A stretch of DNA of 64,000 nt from Macrostomum hystrix (Eukaryota; Platyhelminthes; Macrostomidae), in contig CATNEN010000039.1 in assembly GCA_950097015.1 (NCBI GenBank), positions 9,347,501 through 9,411,500 on the forward strand. The letters run 5' to 3'. Every line of letters begins with the position of its first letter. Positions within the stretch are counted from its first letter, which is position 1. Made by a program: the position numbers and the translations under genes. The notes beneath the pieces are model-generated. The model made no database searches, was not told the origin of the DNA, and saw only the letters and a list, made by a program, of their open reading frames with translations. Positions 1 through 10,900 of the stretch are shown in pieces.

Positions 1-278
1 TTCGGGAGAATGGGGATTAAGGAGAACTAGGATTTTTGGGATTAGGGATTGGGGAGAATCGGAATTAGGCATTGATTAGGAATAAAATACAGATAAGGAA
101 GAAATAGATTAGGAAGAATTGGGATTTGGGAGAATGTGGATTAGAATAATTGGGATGAAAAGGGTGAATCTAAGGGATCAGCGATTTCGGATTCAGGTGA
201 AATAATTACCCCGCCAGGTGAGATTTCAAAGATGGGGATTAAGGAGCATTCTGGCATCTAGGCGGTTAAGCCCGCACT
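1..278. repeat. Degenerate G/A-rich tandem sequence downstream of AAGAB
   Basis: Loosely repeated words of the kind GGGGATTAGGAGAAT and GGAATTAGG. There is no gene and no clear polyadenylation hexamer for AAGAB on the minus strand. Confidence 0.4.
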
Positions 279-1436
279 CTAATTATCTTCCTCTTCGTCC
301 GAGTCGTCTTCCAGTCCGTCCAGCTCGCCCTCCGGCATGCCCAGCTCGCGCCACAGCCCGGCGATGACGTTGGCCGCCAGCTCGCGCCTTTCGGCGCTGT
401 GCACCGGCAGCTGGTCGGCCTGCGCCTTGGCGCGCATCACCCGGGCGAACAGCGACTCGAGCCGCCGACCGTCCTCGTCGTCGTCGTAGACCCGGTCCAG
501 CAGAGCTTCGTCCACAACTGGAACAGTGGATGGCGAAGACGAAGCTGCTGCTGCCGCCGAGCTGATGGCTGAAGCCACCGCCGCGGCCGCGGCAGCTGCC
601 TCCTCCTTGTCAGCTGTCTCCAGCGATTCCTGACTATCGCCAGCTGCTGACGGAGAAGCTGACATCGGCTTGTCCTCGCCGGGTTCCCCGGCGGCTCTCT
701 CAGCCAGCAGCTGCTCCCGAATCCGGCGCATGGAGTCAGACTCCTGACGGTCGGCGGCGGAGCGCATCACCAGATTCGGCCACGGGTGCGAGTGCAGCGC
801 CTGCCGCATTCGCTCCAGTCCGCAGCGGTCGTCATCCTCCTCTTCGACATCCTCGTCGTCAGTGGCGGCTTCAGCCTCAGCGCTGGCCAATTCGATCAGT
901 TCAAAGCCGTTGCCGACACACCAGCCGACCGCCTCGTCGCGACTGACTTCGTCAACGTTCTCGCCGAGCCTGTCGGAGGTGACCAGGAATCGAACCTCCG
1001 GCTCCAGGTGTTCCAGGTAGGCCAGCCAAGATTTGGCCACATCAAAGCAGCGCCTCTGGCCGGGACAAAAGTACAAGCCGACAGCTTCGACAGCGTCGGC
1101 GAGCTCCTGACTGCCCAGCAGCGGCTCCGGCACCTCAACGATTTCAACATCGGCTTCGTAGTACTTGTTACTAAGGCGCCATTGGTAGGCGGAGCACTGA
1201 CCGACTGGCAGCCCGGTTGAGCAGCTCGGCGGTGTTGGCGACGGTCCTGTCTGGCCCAGAAGGCCGCCAACCAGCCCAGGGTACAGCGAAGTTGCTGGAT
1301 CTGTTCGGCCGGCCGAGCAGCAGGCGGACAGAAGCAGCACCGGCTTGATGGATGGCGAGGCCGCCGCGGCCAAGTCCGAGTCAACTGACGATTGCTGGAG
1401 AATTTCAATGCTGAATTTGAGCACACTACTCATCAA
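279..1436 (-). CDS. AAGAB: AAGAB/p34-like alpha- and gamma-adaptin-binding protein
   Basis: A single open reading frame of 385 codons, apparently intronless. AAGAB (p34) is a cytosolic chaperone that binds the adaptin subunits of AP-1 and AP-2 and helps assemble these clathrin adaptor complexes. Features recognised against the family: a short hydrophobic strand with a Cys/Ser turn near residues 32-42 (VLLLSACCS), NKYYEADVEIVEVPEP at about 91-106, the Rab-like fold segment SWLAYLEHLEPEVRFLV, the helix AVGWCVGNGFELIEL, an acidic stretch EEEDDD followed by GLERMRQALHSHPWPNLVM, and the C-terminal block LESLFARVMRAK ... GLWRELGMPEGELDGL ending in an acidic tail. An Ala/Ser-rich low-complexity insert of about 45 residues lies in the middle linker. 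Two Met codons are adjacent at the start; the first was chosen. Its length is slightly above the roughly 315 residues of the human protein because of the N-terminal extension and the linker. Transcription is in the same direction as the upstream spectraplakin. Confidence 0.85.
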   Translation of the reverse strand: MMSSVLKFSIEILQQSSVDSDLAAAASPSIKPVLLLSACCSAGRTDPATSLYPGLVGGLLGQTGPSPTPPSCSTGLPVGQCSAYQWRLSNKYYEADVEIVEVPEPLLGSQELADAVEAVGLYFCPGQRRCFDVAKSWLAYLEHLEPEVRFLVTSDRLGENVDEVSRDEAVGWCVGNGFELIELASAEAEAATDDEDVEEEDDDRCGLERMRQALHSHPWPNLVMRSAADRQESDSMRRIREQLLAERAAGEPGEDKPMSASPSAAGDSQESLETADKEEAAAAAAAVASAISSAAAAASSSPSTVPVVDEALLDRVYDDDEDGRRLESLFARVMRAKAQADQLPVHSAERRELAANVIAGLWRELGMPEGELDGLEDDSDEEEDN

Positions 1437-1495
1437 CTGCCCATAGACTTTGCCACATCCTGATCCTCATATTTTCTTTTACTTGGATCCTGTCT

Positions 1496-2760
1496 CATCC
1501 ATCCCTTAGATTCTTATCTTTCCCATCCCTTAGATTACTATCTTTCCCATCCCTTAGATTACTATCTTTCCCATCCCTTAGATTTCTACCTTTCCCATCC
1601 CTTAGATTACTATCTTCCCCATTCCTTAGATACATATCTTCCCCATTCCTTAGATACATATCTTCCCCATTCCTTAGATACATATCTTCCCCATTCCTTA
1701 GATACATATCTTCCCCATTCCTTAGATACATATCTTTCCCATCCCTTAGATTACTATCTTCCCCATTCCTTAGATACATATCTTCCCCATTCCTTAGATA
1801 CATATCTTTCCCATCCCTTAGATTACTATCTTTCCCATCCCTTAGATTCTTATCTTTCCCATCCCTTAGATTCTTATCTTTCCCATCCCTTAGATTACTA
1901 TCTTTCCCATCCCTTAGATTACTATCTTTCCCATCCCTTAGATTACTATCTTTCCCATCCCTTAGATTACTATCTTTCCCATCCCTTAGATTCTTATCTT
2001 TCCCATCCCTTAGATTACCATCTTTCCCACCCCTTAGATTCTTATCTTTCCCATCCTTTAGATTCTTATCGTTCCCATCCCTTAGATTACTGTCTTTCCC
2101 ATCCCTTAGATTACCATCTTTCCCATCCCTTAGATTCTTATCTTTCCCATCCCTTAGATTCTTATCTTTCCCATCCCTTAGATTACTATCTTTCCCATCC
2201 CTTAGATTACTATCTTTCCCATCCCTTAGATTACTATCTTTCCCATTCCTTAGATTACTATCTTTCCCATTCCTTAGATTACTATCTTCCCCATTCCTTA
2301 GATACATATCTTCCCCATTCCTTAGATACATATCTTCCCCATTCCTTAGATACATATCTTTCCCATCCCTTAGATTACTATCTTTCCCATCCCTTAGATT
2401 ACTATCTTTCCCATCCCTTAGATTCTTATCTTTCCCATCCCTTAGATTCTTATCTTTCCCATCCCTTAGATTACTATCTTTCCTATCCCTTAGATTCTTA
2501 TCTTTCCCATCCTTTAGATTCTTATCGTTCCCATCCCTTAGATTACTGTCTTTCCCATCCCTTAGATTACCATCTTTCCCATCCCTTAGATTCTTATCTT
2601 TCCCATCCCTTAGATTCTTATCTTTCCCATCCCTTAGATTACTATCTTTCCCATCCCTTAGATTACTATCTTTCCCATCCCTTAGATTACTATCTTTCCC
2701 ATCCCTTAGATTCTTATCTTACCCATCCTTTAGATTACCATATTTCCCATCCATTAGAAT
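1496..2760. repeat. 24-bp minisatellite (about 50 copies)
   Basis: Unit beginning CCCATCCCTTAGATTACTAT; variants change the last third (ATTCTTATC, ATACATATC). It decays into divergent copies up to about 2990. The 286-codon open frame across it (8-aa peptide NLRDGKDS) is a by-product of the 24-bp period. It lies just upstream of the AAGAB start codon, so it may sit in that gene's promoter region. Confidence 0.95.
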
Positions 2761-3667
2761 CCAATTTTTACCATCCATTGGAGTTCATCTTTCCTATGCC
2801 TTAGATAAATATCATTCTTATTCCTTAAATTCTAAACTATCTATATTCTATCTTCCCCATTCCTTTGGATACCTATCTTTCCCATCCCTTATATTTAATC
2901 TTCCCCATTCCTTAGATTCCTATTTTCCCATACCTTGGATACCTATCTTTCCCATCCCTTATATTCCATCTTCCATCTTTACTACCCAAGTTATCCATTT
3001 CAGTATGTTTTGCTGGTAATCGTTTAGATTATATTACGTTTTTACTTCTTACTAGATTTGCATAGAAATGAAAACTTAAATGTCATGGCATTTTATTGTA
3101 CTAACTGAAAGAAAGCTGCTTAATAAACTATAATTATTTATTATGATTAGTTTTAATAATAATATTGAAAGTAGCAACGTATCTCTGGCATTTTTTCTAA
3201 AAAATATCGAACACTGACCCAGCGGATGGAAGTGTTTCAGAATAAGAAAATTGCGCAACTTCGTTCGCTAAACAAAACACGCAAAACACACAATAGCATA
3301 AAAAGTAAGCGAAAGTAAGCGATTTCTTATCTTGAATTCATGAAGTATTATTTTTTAAGTTAAGCAACAGTTAATTAGCTTACAATATATGAAAGCGATA
3401 ACAAAGAGCGAAGGAACAATAGAAAAAAGAATTGGTAGGATTACATAATAAAGTCACAATAAGTTGTGCAATGTGTATAAGTCGTGCCACTCCTTACAAT
3501 AATAATATTCTGTTGCAAATGAAATATATAGAAACACAGACAAAATTGGATTGTTACACGGGCTGTTTGATTCAGAATGAAAGCTTTTCCATGATTCTTT
3601 TATCTGTACTTACTGGTTACTCAAATTACTGGCTTTAGAACTGACAGATTTACATTCTAGCTGTGTA

Positions 3668-3835
3668 CATTCAGATGTACTTACTAACTGCGTACATTAG
3701 ATGTACATTCAGATGTACTTACTAACTGCGTACATTAGATGTACATTCAGATGTACTTACTAACTGCGTACATTAGATGTACATTCAGATGTACTTACTA
3801 ACTGCGTACATTTAGATGTACATTCAGATAGATGT
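3668..3835. repeat. 38-bp tandem repeat (about 4 copies)
   Basis: Unit beginning ATTCAGATGTACTTACTAAC, with a TGCGTACATTAGATGTAC end; the last copy is slightly altered. Confidence 0.9.
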
Positions 3836-3890
3836 ACACGGGCTCAAGGTTAACTCAAAAATAAATAAAAAATACTGCCCAAAACGAATT

Positions 3891-3896
3891 TTTATT
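3891..3896 (-). promoter_or_regulatory. Candidate polyadenylation signal AATAAA for the spectraplakin
   Basis: TTTATT on the plus strand reads AATAAA on the transcribed strand, about 640 bases past the stop codon at 4536. This is the nearest canonical hexamer that I saw. Confidence 0.3.
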
Positions 3897-4359
3897 TCAC
3901 TAAAAACTGTTACAAAAATGGCGCCAAGAAAAGAATTTTGAACAAACAAACACAAAGGAAACATGGCGTTTACAACACATGAAACCCGCATCAATTAAGG
4001 TCACACGAGTGGGTCCTAATCACGAATCTAGACGGAACAGACATGAAACTTGTCATCATTTTTTTAAAAATGATAATATAATATTTTAATAGACAAACTT
4101 AATTTATAACGAGCAATATACTAATATGACTTTTAGCAGAAGGCTAATGATTGGGTCAACTAGCATGAAATATGTATAAATGAATACAGCATAAATGTCT
4201 TACTTAATAAAGGTAATTGTCATCTCCGATTCATTGTCAAAACTTGTTCAATATCACACAGCAATACCTATTACATAAAAGGAACACATAAAAATGTATT
4301 TACTAAAATTTTTACCGAAAGAAATGAGGTAATGCGTTACTGCTTCACTTTTTCGTTGC

Positions 4360-4365
4360 TTTAAT
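4360..4365 (-). promoter_or_regulatory. Candidate polyadenylation signal ATTAAA for the spectraplakin
   Basis: TTTAAT on the plus strand reads ATTAAA on the transcribed strand, about 170 bases past the stop codon. A canonical AATAAA lies further on at 3896-3891. Either could serve; AT-rich sequence makes chance matches likely. Confidence 0.3.
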
Positions 4366-4535
4366 GCAAGTACTACTCATAAGTAGTTTGTGGTCCATCA
4401 TCCAAAAAACACTTTAAATGTTTACTTTTCTACTTAAAAGTAGAGTAGTTAGCATATGCTATGTTCTATTAAAATTGGACCGGATACTACTTACAGTAGG
4501 TAAAAAGATCGGTGTCGCACTGTCATTTGAAAGTG

Positions 4536-4975
4536 TCACTTCTGGAAGAACAGCGGCCTCGGAATGCGGCTGCCAGCGCCGCTGCCCATGGAGCTGTGCC
4601 GCGAGCGAGTCCCAGTGGCGCTGGTGCCGACCGAGCCCAGCTCGCTGAACACGCTGCCGCCGCCTTCGGAGAGCTCCGAATCGGCTCGACTCGGCGGACG
4701 AATTCGGCCAGCGACAGAGGCTGCGGGGGTTGGCAACAGGCTGCCCGGAGCCGCCGTCAGCGGCCGATATGACGGAGACAGCGCAGATGCGGCTGCTGAT
4801 GGAGACAACGGAGACTGATGCTGATGCTGATGCAGATGCTGCTGCTGCTGTTGTTGTTGCTGCTGCTGCGGCTGCTGCTGCCTGGGTCGTTTAGTAGTGA
4901 ATGCCGTCATGTTCTGGCTGACGTGATCCGCCAGAACGAACCGTTCGCGAAGCTCAACATTGGTGCGACCTTTGG
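4536..4975 (-). CDS. MACF1/DST: Spectraplakin E29: end of GAS2, polyQ/Ser-rich tail with SxIP motif and stop
   Basis: 440 bp with TGA at 4538-4536 (acceptor cattgcag|CC). The first residues AKGRTNVELRERFVLADHVS complete the GAS2 domain exactly as in MACF1. They are followed by a Gln/His tract and a Ser/Pro/Gly-rich disordered tail. Near the end GSRIPRPLFFQK contains S-R-I-P in a basic context, the SxIP motif that recruits spectraplakins to growing microtubule ends through EB1. The tail (about 145 residues in this exon) is shorter than the vertebrate one. Confidence 0.93.
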
Positions 4976-7900
4976 CTGCAATGGCGGGAAATCGATCGAC
5001 GGCTTCTGTGGAAATCTGAGACAAATTCACAAAGTCCACTCACAAAATTAATTATGAAAACAACATGCCATGCAGAATTTTCAAACATACGAGTATATAG
5101 AATATGCACAACAACTTTCAGTAGACTGATCACTGATTACTACAAGTAGTATAGAGGAGAGAGAGTACACAGGACAACGATTAAAAAAGACACTCATTAC
5201 AGGCAATCTTTATATTCTACAGACGAACTAAATAATTTTTTTAGATTTAGGCGTAGCTGGGCCACATATGTACCGCTGTTCAGTCCGTGGACTAGAGAGA
5301 TCGCCGAGTTTACACATATTTTTACCCCCGCCGATGATAGATTCGAACTCCTGACCTTTTGATCACGGTACTTAACACTAATAGTTAATAATAATTATAG
5401 GAGGGCAGCTGGCAATGGCACATCATTCGGTGACACTGACAGCCAGCGAGGAGGCAATTCTGCCCATTCGGCTGGCTCATGAGCACACACGCACACAGAT
5501 ACTGTACTCAGGCACACGCTCACACAGGTGTGTAAATCTGCTCTGTCTGCTCATCGGCAGGCAGTGTACACTCTCATTGTGCCTTGGAGGTTGGCCCTCA
5601 AGGGCGTAAATTGCACGACAAGCCACCAAGCCTTCTCTCCGCGGCTGCGCCCCAAATAATGTGGCCTCGCCGCGGAATCGAACTTAGGGACCTTGGCGCG
5701 AGAGGCGAAAGCGTTAGACCGCTCTGCCACTCACCCCCTCACTGGTGCTTAGCTCTAGAATAATATTTTTATTAGTAGAATTTTAAAAGTTCCAAGTACA
5801 AACAGGCAGGCAGACAAGCAACACACGAAAGTAAATAGAAAGCTTTGCCACGAATAAGATACGATAGTAGAAACAGAAGAAATGTGCTTTCTGAAAATGC
5901 GAAAATCTTAAAATAGATTCTACAGTTTTTTCTTAGAATTACTTTGTTTGCAATCAAACTAAGCACAGATGTACAACACGAATAATCCAAAAGATAGTTG
6001 CTAGATAAATTTAGTTTCACAACAGCAACCACTGCTCAGGTTCTTACCCCGGCTGTCGCCAACGATCACAAAAGTGAATTGCATCTCTGGCGGTGGTGAG
6101 TGATGAAAGTTAGAAAAAAACGCATTTAGGCACAAAGCTAAGATTGATTCTACACCGCCTCTAACTTGCCATACTACTCACACGTGCTTCTCTGAGTAGT
6201 ATACTCGTATTTTTAGTAAGCATGCAGTTTTCAAATGACAAAAAAGCATTCAATTGCAACACTGGACGCAATTAAATTCGGTCATTCTGTTCGATGAAAA
6301 GTGCAATCTGTCAGCCGCAGTTACGCTGGCATGCAGTCGGGTTGTGTTGTCTTTCAAATAAACAATATTAACAGACCTGGAACAAGACGCTTTAACCTCG
6401 TGGGCACTTTTGCCATGCCTACTACAATGACCTTGAATACTGTCATTGCCACTGGAATATAAGGATTATATGTTACGTTACTAAGCCCGTATTTTCAGTT
6501 AATATATTATGTGCTCGAATAACAGTAACCTGCCTAACAGGAACTTAACTATCGAATAATAGTAAAAGTGCATCTAAAAATAGACTCTTTGCCTATGAAC
6601 AGCATGCAACTATTAGGCCTCTCAAACTGTATTTATTCTATTTGGAGTAATTAGTACTTATGGCTTACGAGCGCAAGTTTCCATGAATTCGTAGAATACC
6701 ACTGACGACATATGGGCTAGATGAGGCAAATGTTTTCATTTTCTTAGATTAGCAATAGAAAAATATGGAAATAAGACAAAAAAATATTGTTTCCATGCAT
6801 GTTTAAAATTTGTTTAAAATCGGAATATCTGTATTCCTTAGTTTTGGGTGTCCTCGATTTTTCACAATATGTCATGGATTCCAGTCAGTAAATATAACAA
6901 AAAAGGCCGGAAATTTTTCGCTACGTAATTTTAGTTTTATAGAAATATTTTGTAAATACAACTTGTAAATATAACGACAAAACCCGGAAATATATATTTT
7001 TTGTTTACGGCGTGCCTTTAAATTTTTAATTGCTTAAATTGTTTTTGTCAACAAATTTAAGAAAAAATAAAAGAAAATCGTAGTTTTTTATAATGAAATT
7101 TATGAAAGCAAAAACATTTTGTACGAGACTCACCTCTGCACGGATCATTTTTAACTAGAAATTCGTCCAAGGACTGCCAGCCGCCGCCGACGCGCACCAT
7201 GACGGTGCTGTGCAGGATGCGCACTAGCCGCAGCTTCTGGTTCTCGCCGAAACTGTATTTGCCGTCGCCGACTTTGCTAATTTTGTAGGGCCGATGGCAT
7301 GTGCAAGAGCTGGCCACTGTGCGGACTCTATCGTGAATTTTCTCGCCTTCTGTGGTTGGCTCCCGGGGTCGCCAGCCGGGCTTCAAAGCCGAGATAAACT
7401 CGCGATAGTCGATGAAGCCGTCGCCATTGAGGTCGAAATTATCGGCGACTTTTTCCATCTCAAGGCGAGAGGTGGGAAACTCTGCGGAAATACGGGCGGG
7501 GTGGGGCGGTGTTGACAAACATCTGAGGTAGTCAGCAAAATACTCCATGAGGTCAAACCTAACGTAGGGTAGTTTGATTCTGATCTAGGGTAGGTTGATT
7601 CTGATCTAGGGTAGGTTGATTCTGATCTAGGGTAGGTTGACCCTAATCTAGGGTAGGTTGATTCTAATCTAGGGTAGGTTGGTTCTGATCTAGGGTAGGT
7701 TGATTCTGATCTAGGGTAGTTTGATTCTGATCTAGGGTAGGTTGATTCTGATCTAGGGTAGGTTGATTCTGATCTAGGGTAGGTTGATTCTGATCTAGGG
7801 TAGTTTGATTCTGATCTAGGGTAGGTTGATTCTGAACTAGGGTAGGTTGACCCTAATCTAGGGTAGGTTGATTCTAATCTAGGGTAGGTTGGTTTTGATC

Positions 7901-10900
7901 TAGGGTAGGTTGATTCTGATCTAGGGTAGGTTGGTTTGATCTAGGGTAGGTTGGTTATGATCTAGGGTAGGTTGATTCTGATCTAGGGTAGGTTGATTCT
8001 GATCTAGGGTAGTTTGATTCTGATCTAGGGTAGTTTGATTCTGATCTAGGGTAGGTTGATTCTGATCTAGGGTAGTTTGATTCTGATCTAGGGTAGGTTG
8101 GTTTGATCTAGGGTAGGTTGGTTCTGATCTAGGGTAGGTTGATTCTGATCTAGGGTAGGTTGATTCTGATCTAGGGTAGGTTGATTCTGATCTAGGGTAG
8201 GTTGATTCTAATCTAGGGTAGGTTGGTTCTGATCTAGGGTAGGTTGATTCTGATCTAGGGTAGGTTGGTTTGATCTAGGGTAGGTTGATTCCGATCTAGG
8301 GTAGGTTGGTTTGATCTAGGGTAGGTTGGTTCTGATCTAGGGTAGGTTGATTCTGATCTAGGGTAGGTTAATTCGGATCTATGTTAGTCTAAAGAGGATC
8401 AGAAACTGAAGCTAGTCTTGGGTAGATTAGGGTTGCTATGATACGAAATCTTTGGCTGATAATAATAAGGCTAAAATCGAAAGATTTGCAAGTAGCACCG
8501 AAACACAAATTAAACAAGAAACAGAAGTGAAAGAAACTATTCCTGGTCCAGACCACCATTTTATAAGAAAGCAACAATGAATTAAGGTCGAATTCTGATA
8601 AAATCTCTTAATTAAGTTCTTACTAGAAGGTCTTCGACGGAGCAGCACTGACAGAGGATGTGACACAAATTGAGCTGATAAAAATCATTAACAGCAGAAG
8701 GAGCAAGCTATTTCCCCCCTCCCCTGGGGACCACGGGGCAGTTCTAATACCCACTGCCTATTTCACAATAGCTCCCAAACCAATGATTGATTTTCGTGAA
8801 AGTCTAGAAACAACATTTTCCGCCTATTACGATGATTTTCCAAGCTGTACGAGCCAGCACCGTCGAGATATTCAGCGATTCTAACAACAACTAACATTAA
8901 TCTGTTAAAACCTCTATGGCGAATCCTAATGGTTCCAAATAAGAAAAATTGACAATACAATCAATCCAAAATAGTCAACAATGATAGCCGACATGATTTA
9001 CATTATGACATTTTGTTAGTATAATATTTTCCCAATTTTTGTGGTTTTTTGCCACCAGACACCCCAACTAGAATCGTTGAACATCTCGCTGATGCCGATG
9101 CATTGTGATTCTGGAAGTAGTTTCAACGGACAAAACTTTTTTGTTTTGTTTTGTTCTGAGGAGATACAGAAAAAATGATGTGGGCATTTGAAATGCCCAC
9201 CCGTAGTCTGACTGTTTGAGCACTGCTTTGATTTAACAAAAAGTTGAAAATATTTTAGAACTCACTGGAGTTAACAACACCCTCAACAAAGTCCTTGCGG
9301 CTCAATTGTCCATCCCTGTCGGTGTCGAGTTTTCTAAAGAAGTCCTTCACGTTGAACCTGCCGGCGCTCATCCATTCGTTGTAGCGTTTTAGCCAGTCGG
9401 CGAAGTCAAACGACTTCAGGCGATTTACCTGCGGGCAGAGGGGATCAGAGTTGATCAATTTAAAAAATTGGGATAGACAATTAAAACAAATAATGAGGAT
9501 TCAAAATCAATCCTTCTAATTTTTAGGTTCTTAGAAGACGAATAGGATGACAAAAAGGTCTTTGTTTGATCTGTCTAATGTTTTAATTACAACTTCCCCA
9601 ATTGGGTAGGTTATTCAGTCCATGGACTGGGGGACGCCACACCTACCTTAATTACCCCTGATGATGCTGCTACCCATTTTAGAGCTGGGTGAACTGAAGC
9701 AATGTAGAGTTCAATGTCTTAAGGACACACATTGTTCCAGTGGAGTCGGGAATCGAACCCCCGACCTTTAAGAGTGAGACCCACGCCTATAAACCTCTAG
9801 GCAACAACCCCATTTCTAGGCAAAATGCCCCTACATAGATAAATAGAGGTCACACGTAGCTCAGGAATGTGCCAGATGTACAGTCTAAGCAAAAGCTGCG
9901 TACATCTGTTCAGTCCATGGACGTAAATTTTGAACCCAGCTAATGCTGGCATCCATTTCACAGCTGGGTAAACTGAGAAAAAAGGTTTTCAATTGAACTA
10001 AGGTTCTCTAGTAAATCAAGCAGCGGTGCTATAAGAACATCGAAGCTCCTTTTGTGAATTTAAATTTCAGTTTTAAATCCGCGCGATAGTTTATCAGCAT
10101 GGTAAAACAACAATTATTGGAGAAATAATCAAGACTACTCAACACAAAAGTAACAAAAGGTGCGAAACAGCCTTATTGCCCGTCAGATTATTACGGAAAA
10201 TAAAAAAATCACTTTCTATAGCCATTGCAGCTAATGAGAGGCAACAAATAGAACACAAACACAACATGATATGATACAGGGGCTAATTAATAAAATATTT
10301 CCTATATCTGATTAAAATAGAAAAAGGTAATTTCGTTTACCAAAAGCTCCTCAGGAATTGATGACAGCTATAGGAAAAATAGAAATAAATGCAAAATTTT
10401 AATTACCTGCTCAAGTTTAGGGATCTGGGGTTACTGACTGCTCGAAACAGGCATCTGGGATCAGCAACTTACTTAATTTACGGATCTGGGACTAGTGACT
10501 GCTCAACTTGGGGATTTTAAACTAGTGACTGCTCAACTTGGGGATTTGAAACTAGTGACTGCTCAACTTGGGGATTTGAAACTAGTGACTGCTCAACTTG
10601 GGGATTTTAAACTAGTGACTGCTCAACTTGGGGATTTGAAACTAGTGACTGCTCAACTTTGGGATTTGAAACTAGTGACTGCTCAACTTTGGGATTTGAA
10701 ACTAGTGACTGCTCAACTTTGGGATTTGAGACTAGTGACTGCTCAACTTTGGGATTTGAGACTAGTGACTACTTAAATTTGGGATTTGAGACTAGTGACT
10801 GCTCAAATTTGGGATTTGAAACTAGTGACTGCTCAAATTTGGGATTTGAAACTAGTGACTGCTCAAATTTGGGATTTGAGACTAGTTGATTGCTCAACTT

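Larger units (their letters stand above)
2990..4535. other. AT-rich intergenic region between AAGAB and spectraplakin
   Basis: No coding signal was seen. It contains a short 38-bp repeat (3668-3835) and the presumed spectraplakin 3' UTR at its right end. Confidence 0.6.

Noticed and set aside
1495-2355. Minus-strand 286-codon frame with the peptide NLRDGKDS repeated
   Set aside because: Produced by a 24-bp minisatellite whose period is a multiple of 3; the array continues past the frame ends with the same variants.
4564-5051. Plus-strand frames opposite E29
   Set aside because: They are antisense to the GAS2 and polyQ coding sequence, which has strong family signatures on the minus strand.
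5640-5742. Functional tRNA gene
   Set aside because: Box A and box B are present but the acceptor stem does not pair convincingly and the sequence runs into a body shared with other copies, so it is a SINE head. The same holds for 32640-32713.
8660-8884. Small plus-strand frame as a gene
   Set aside because: It falls in a fragment shared with 16190-16525 and is not conserved as a frame there.
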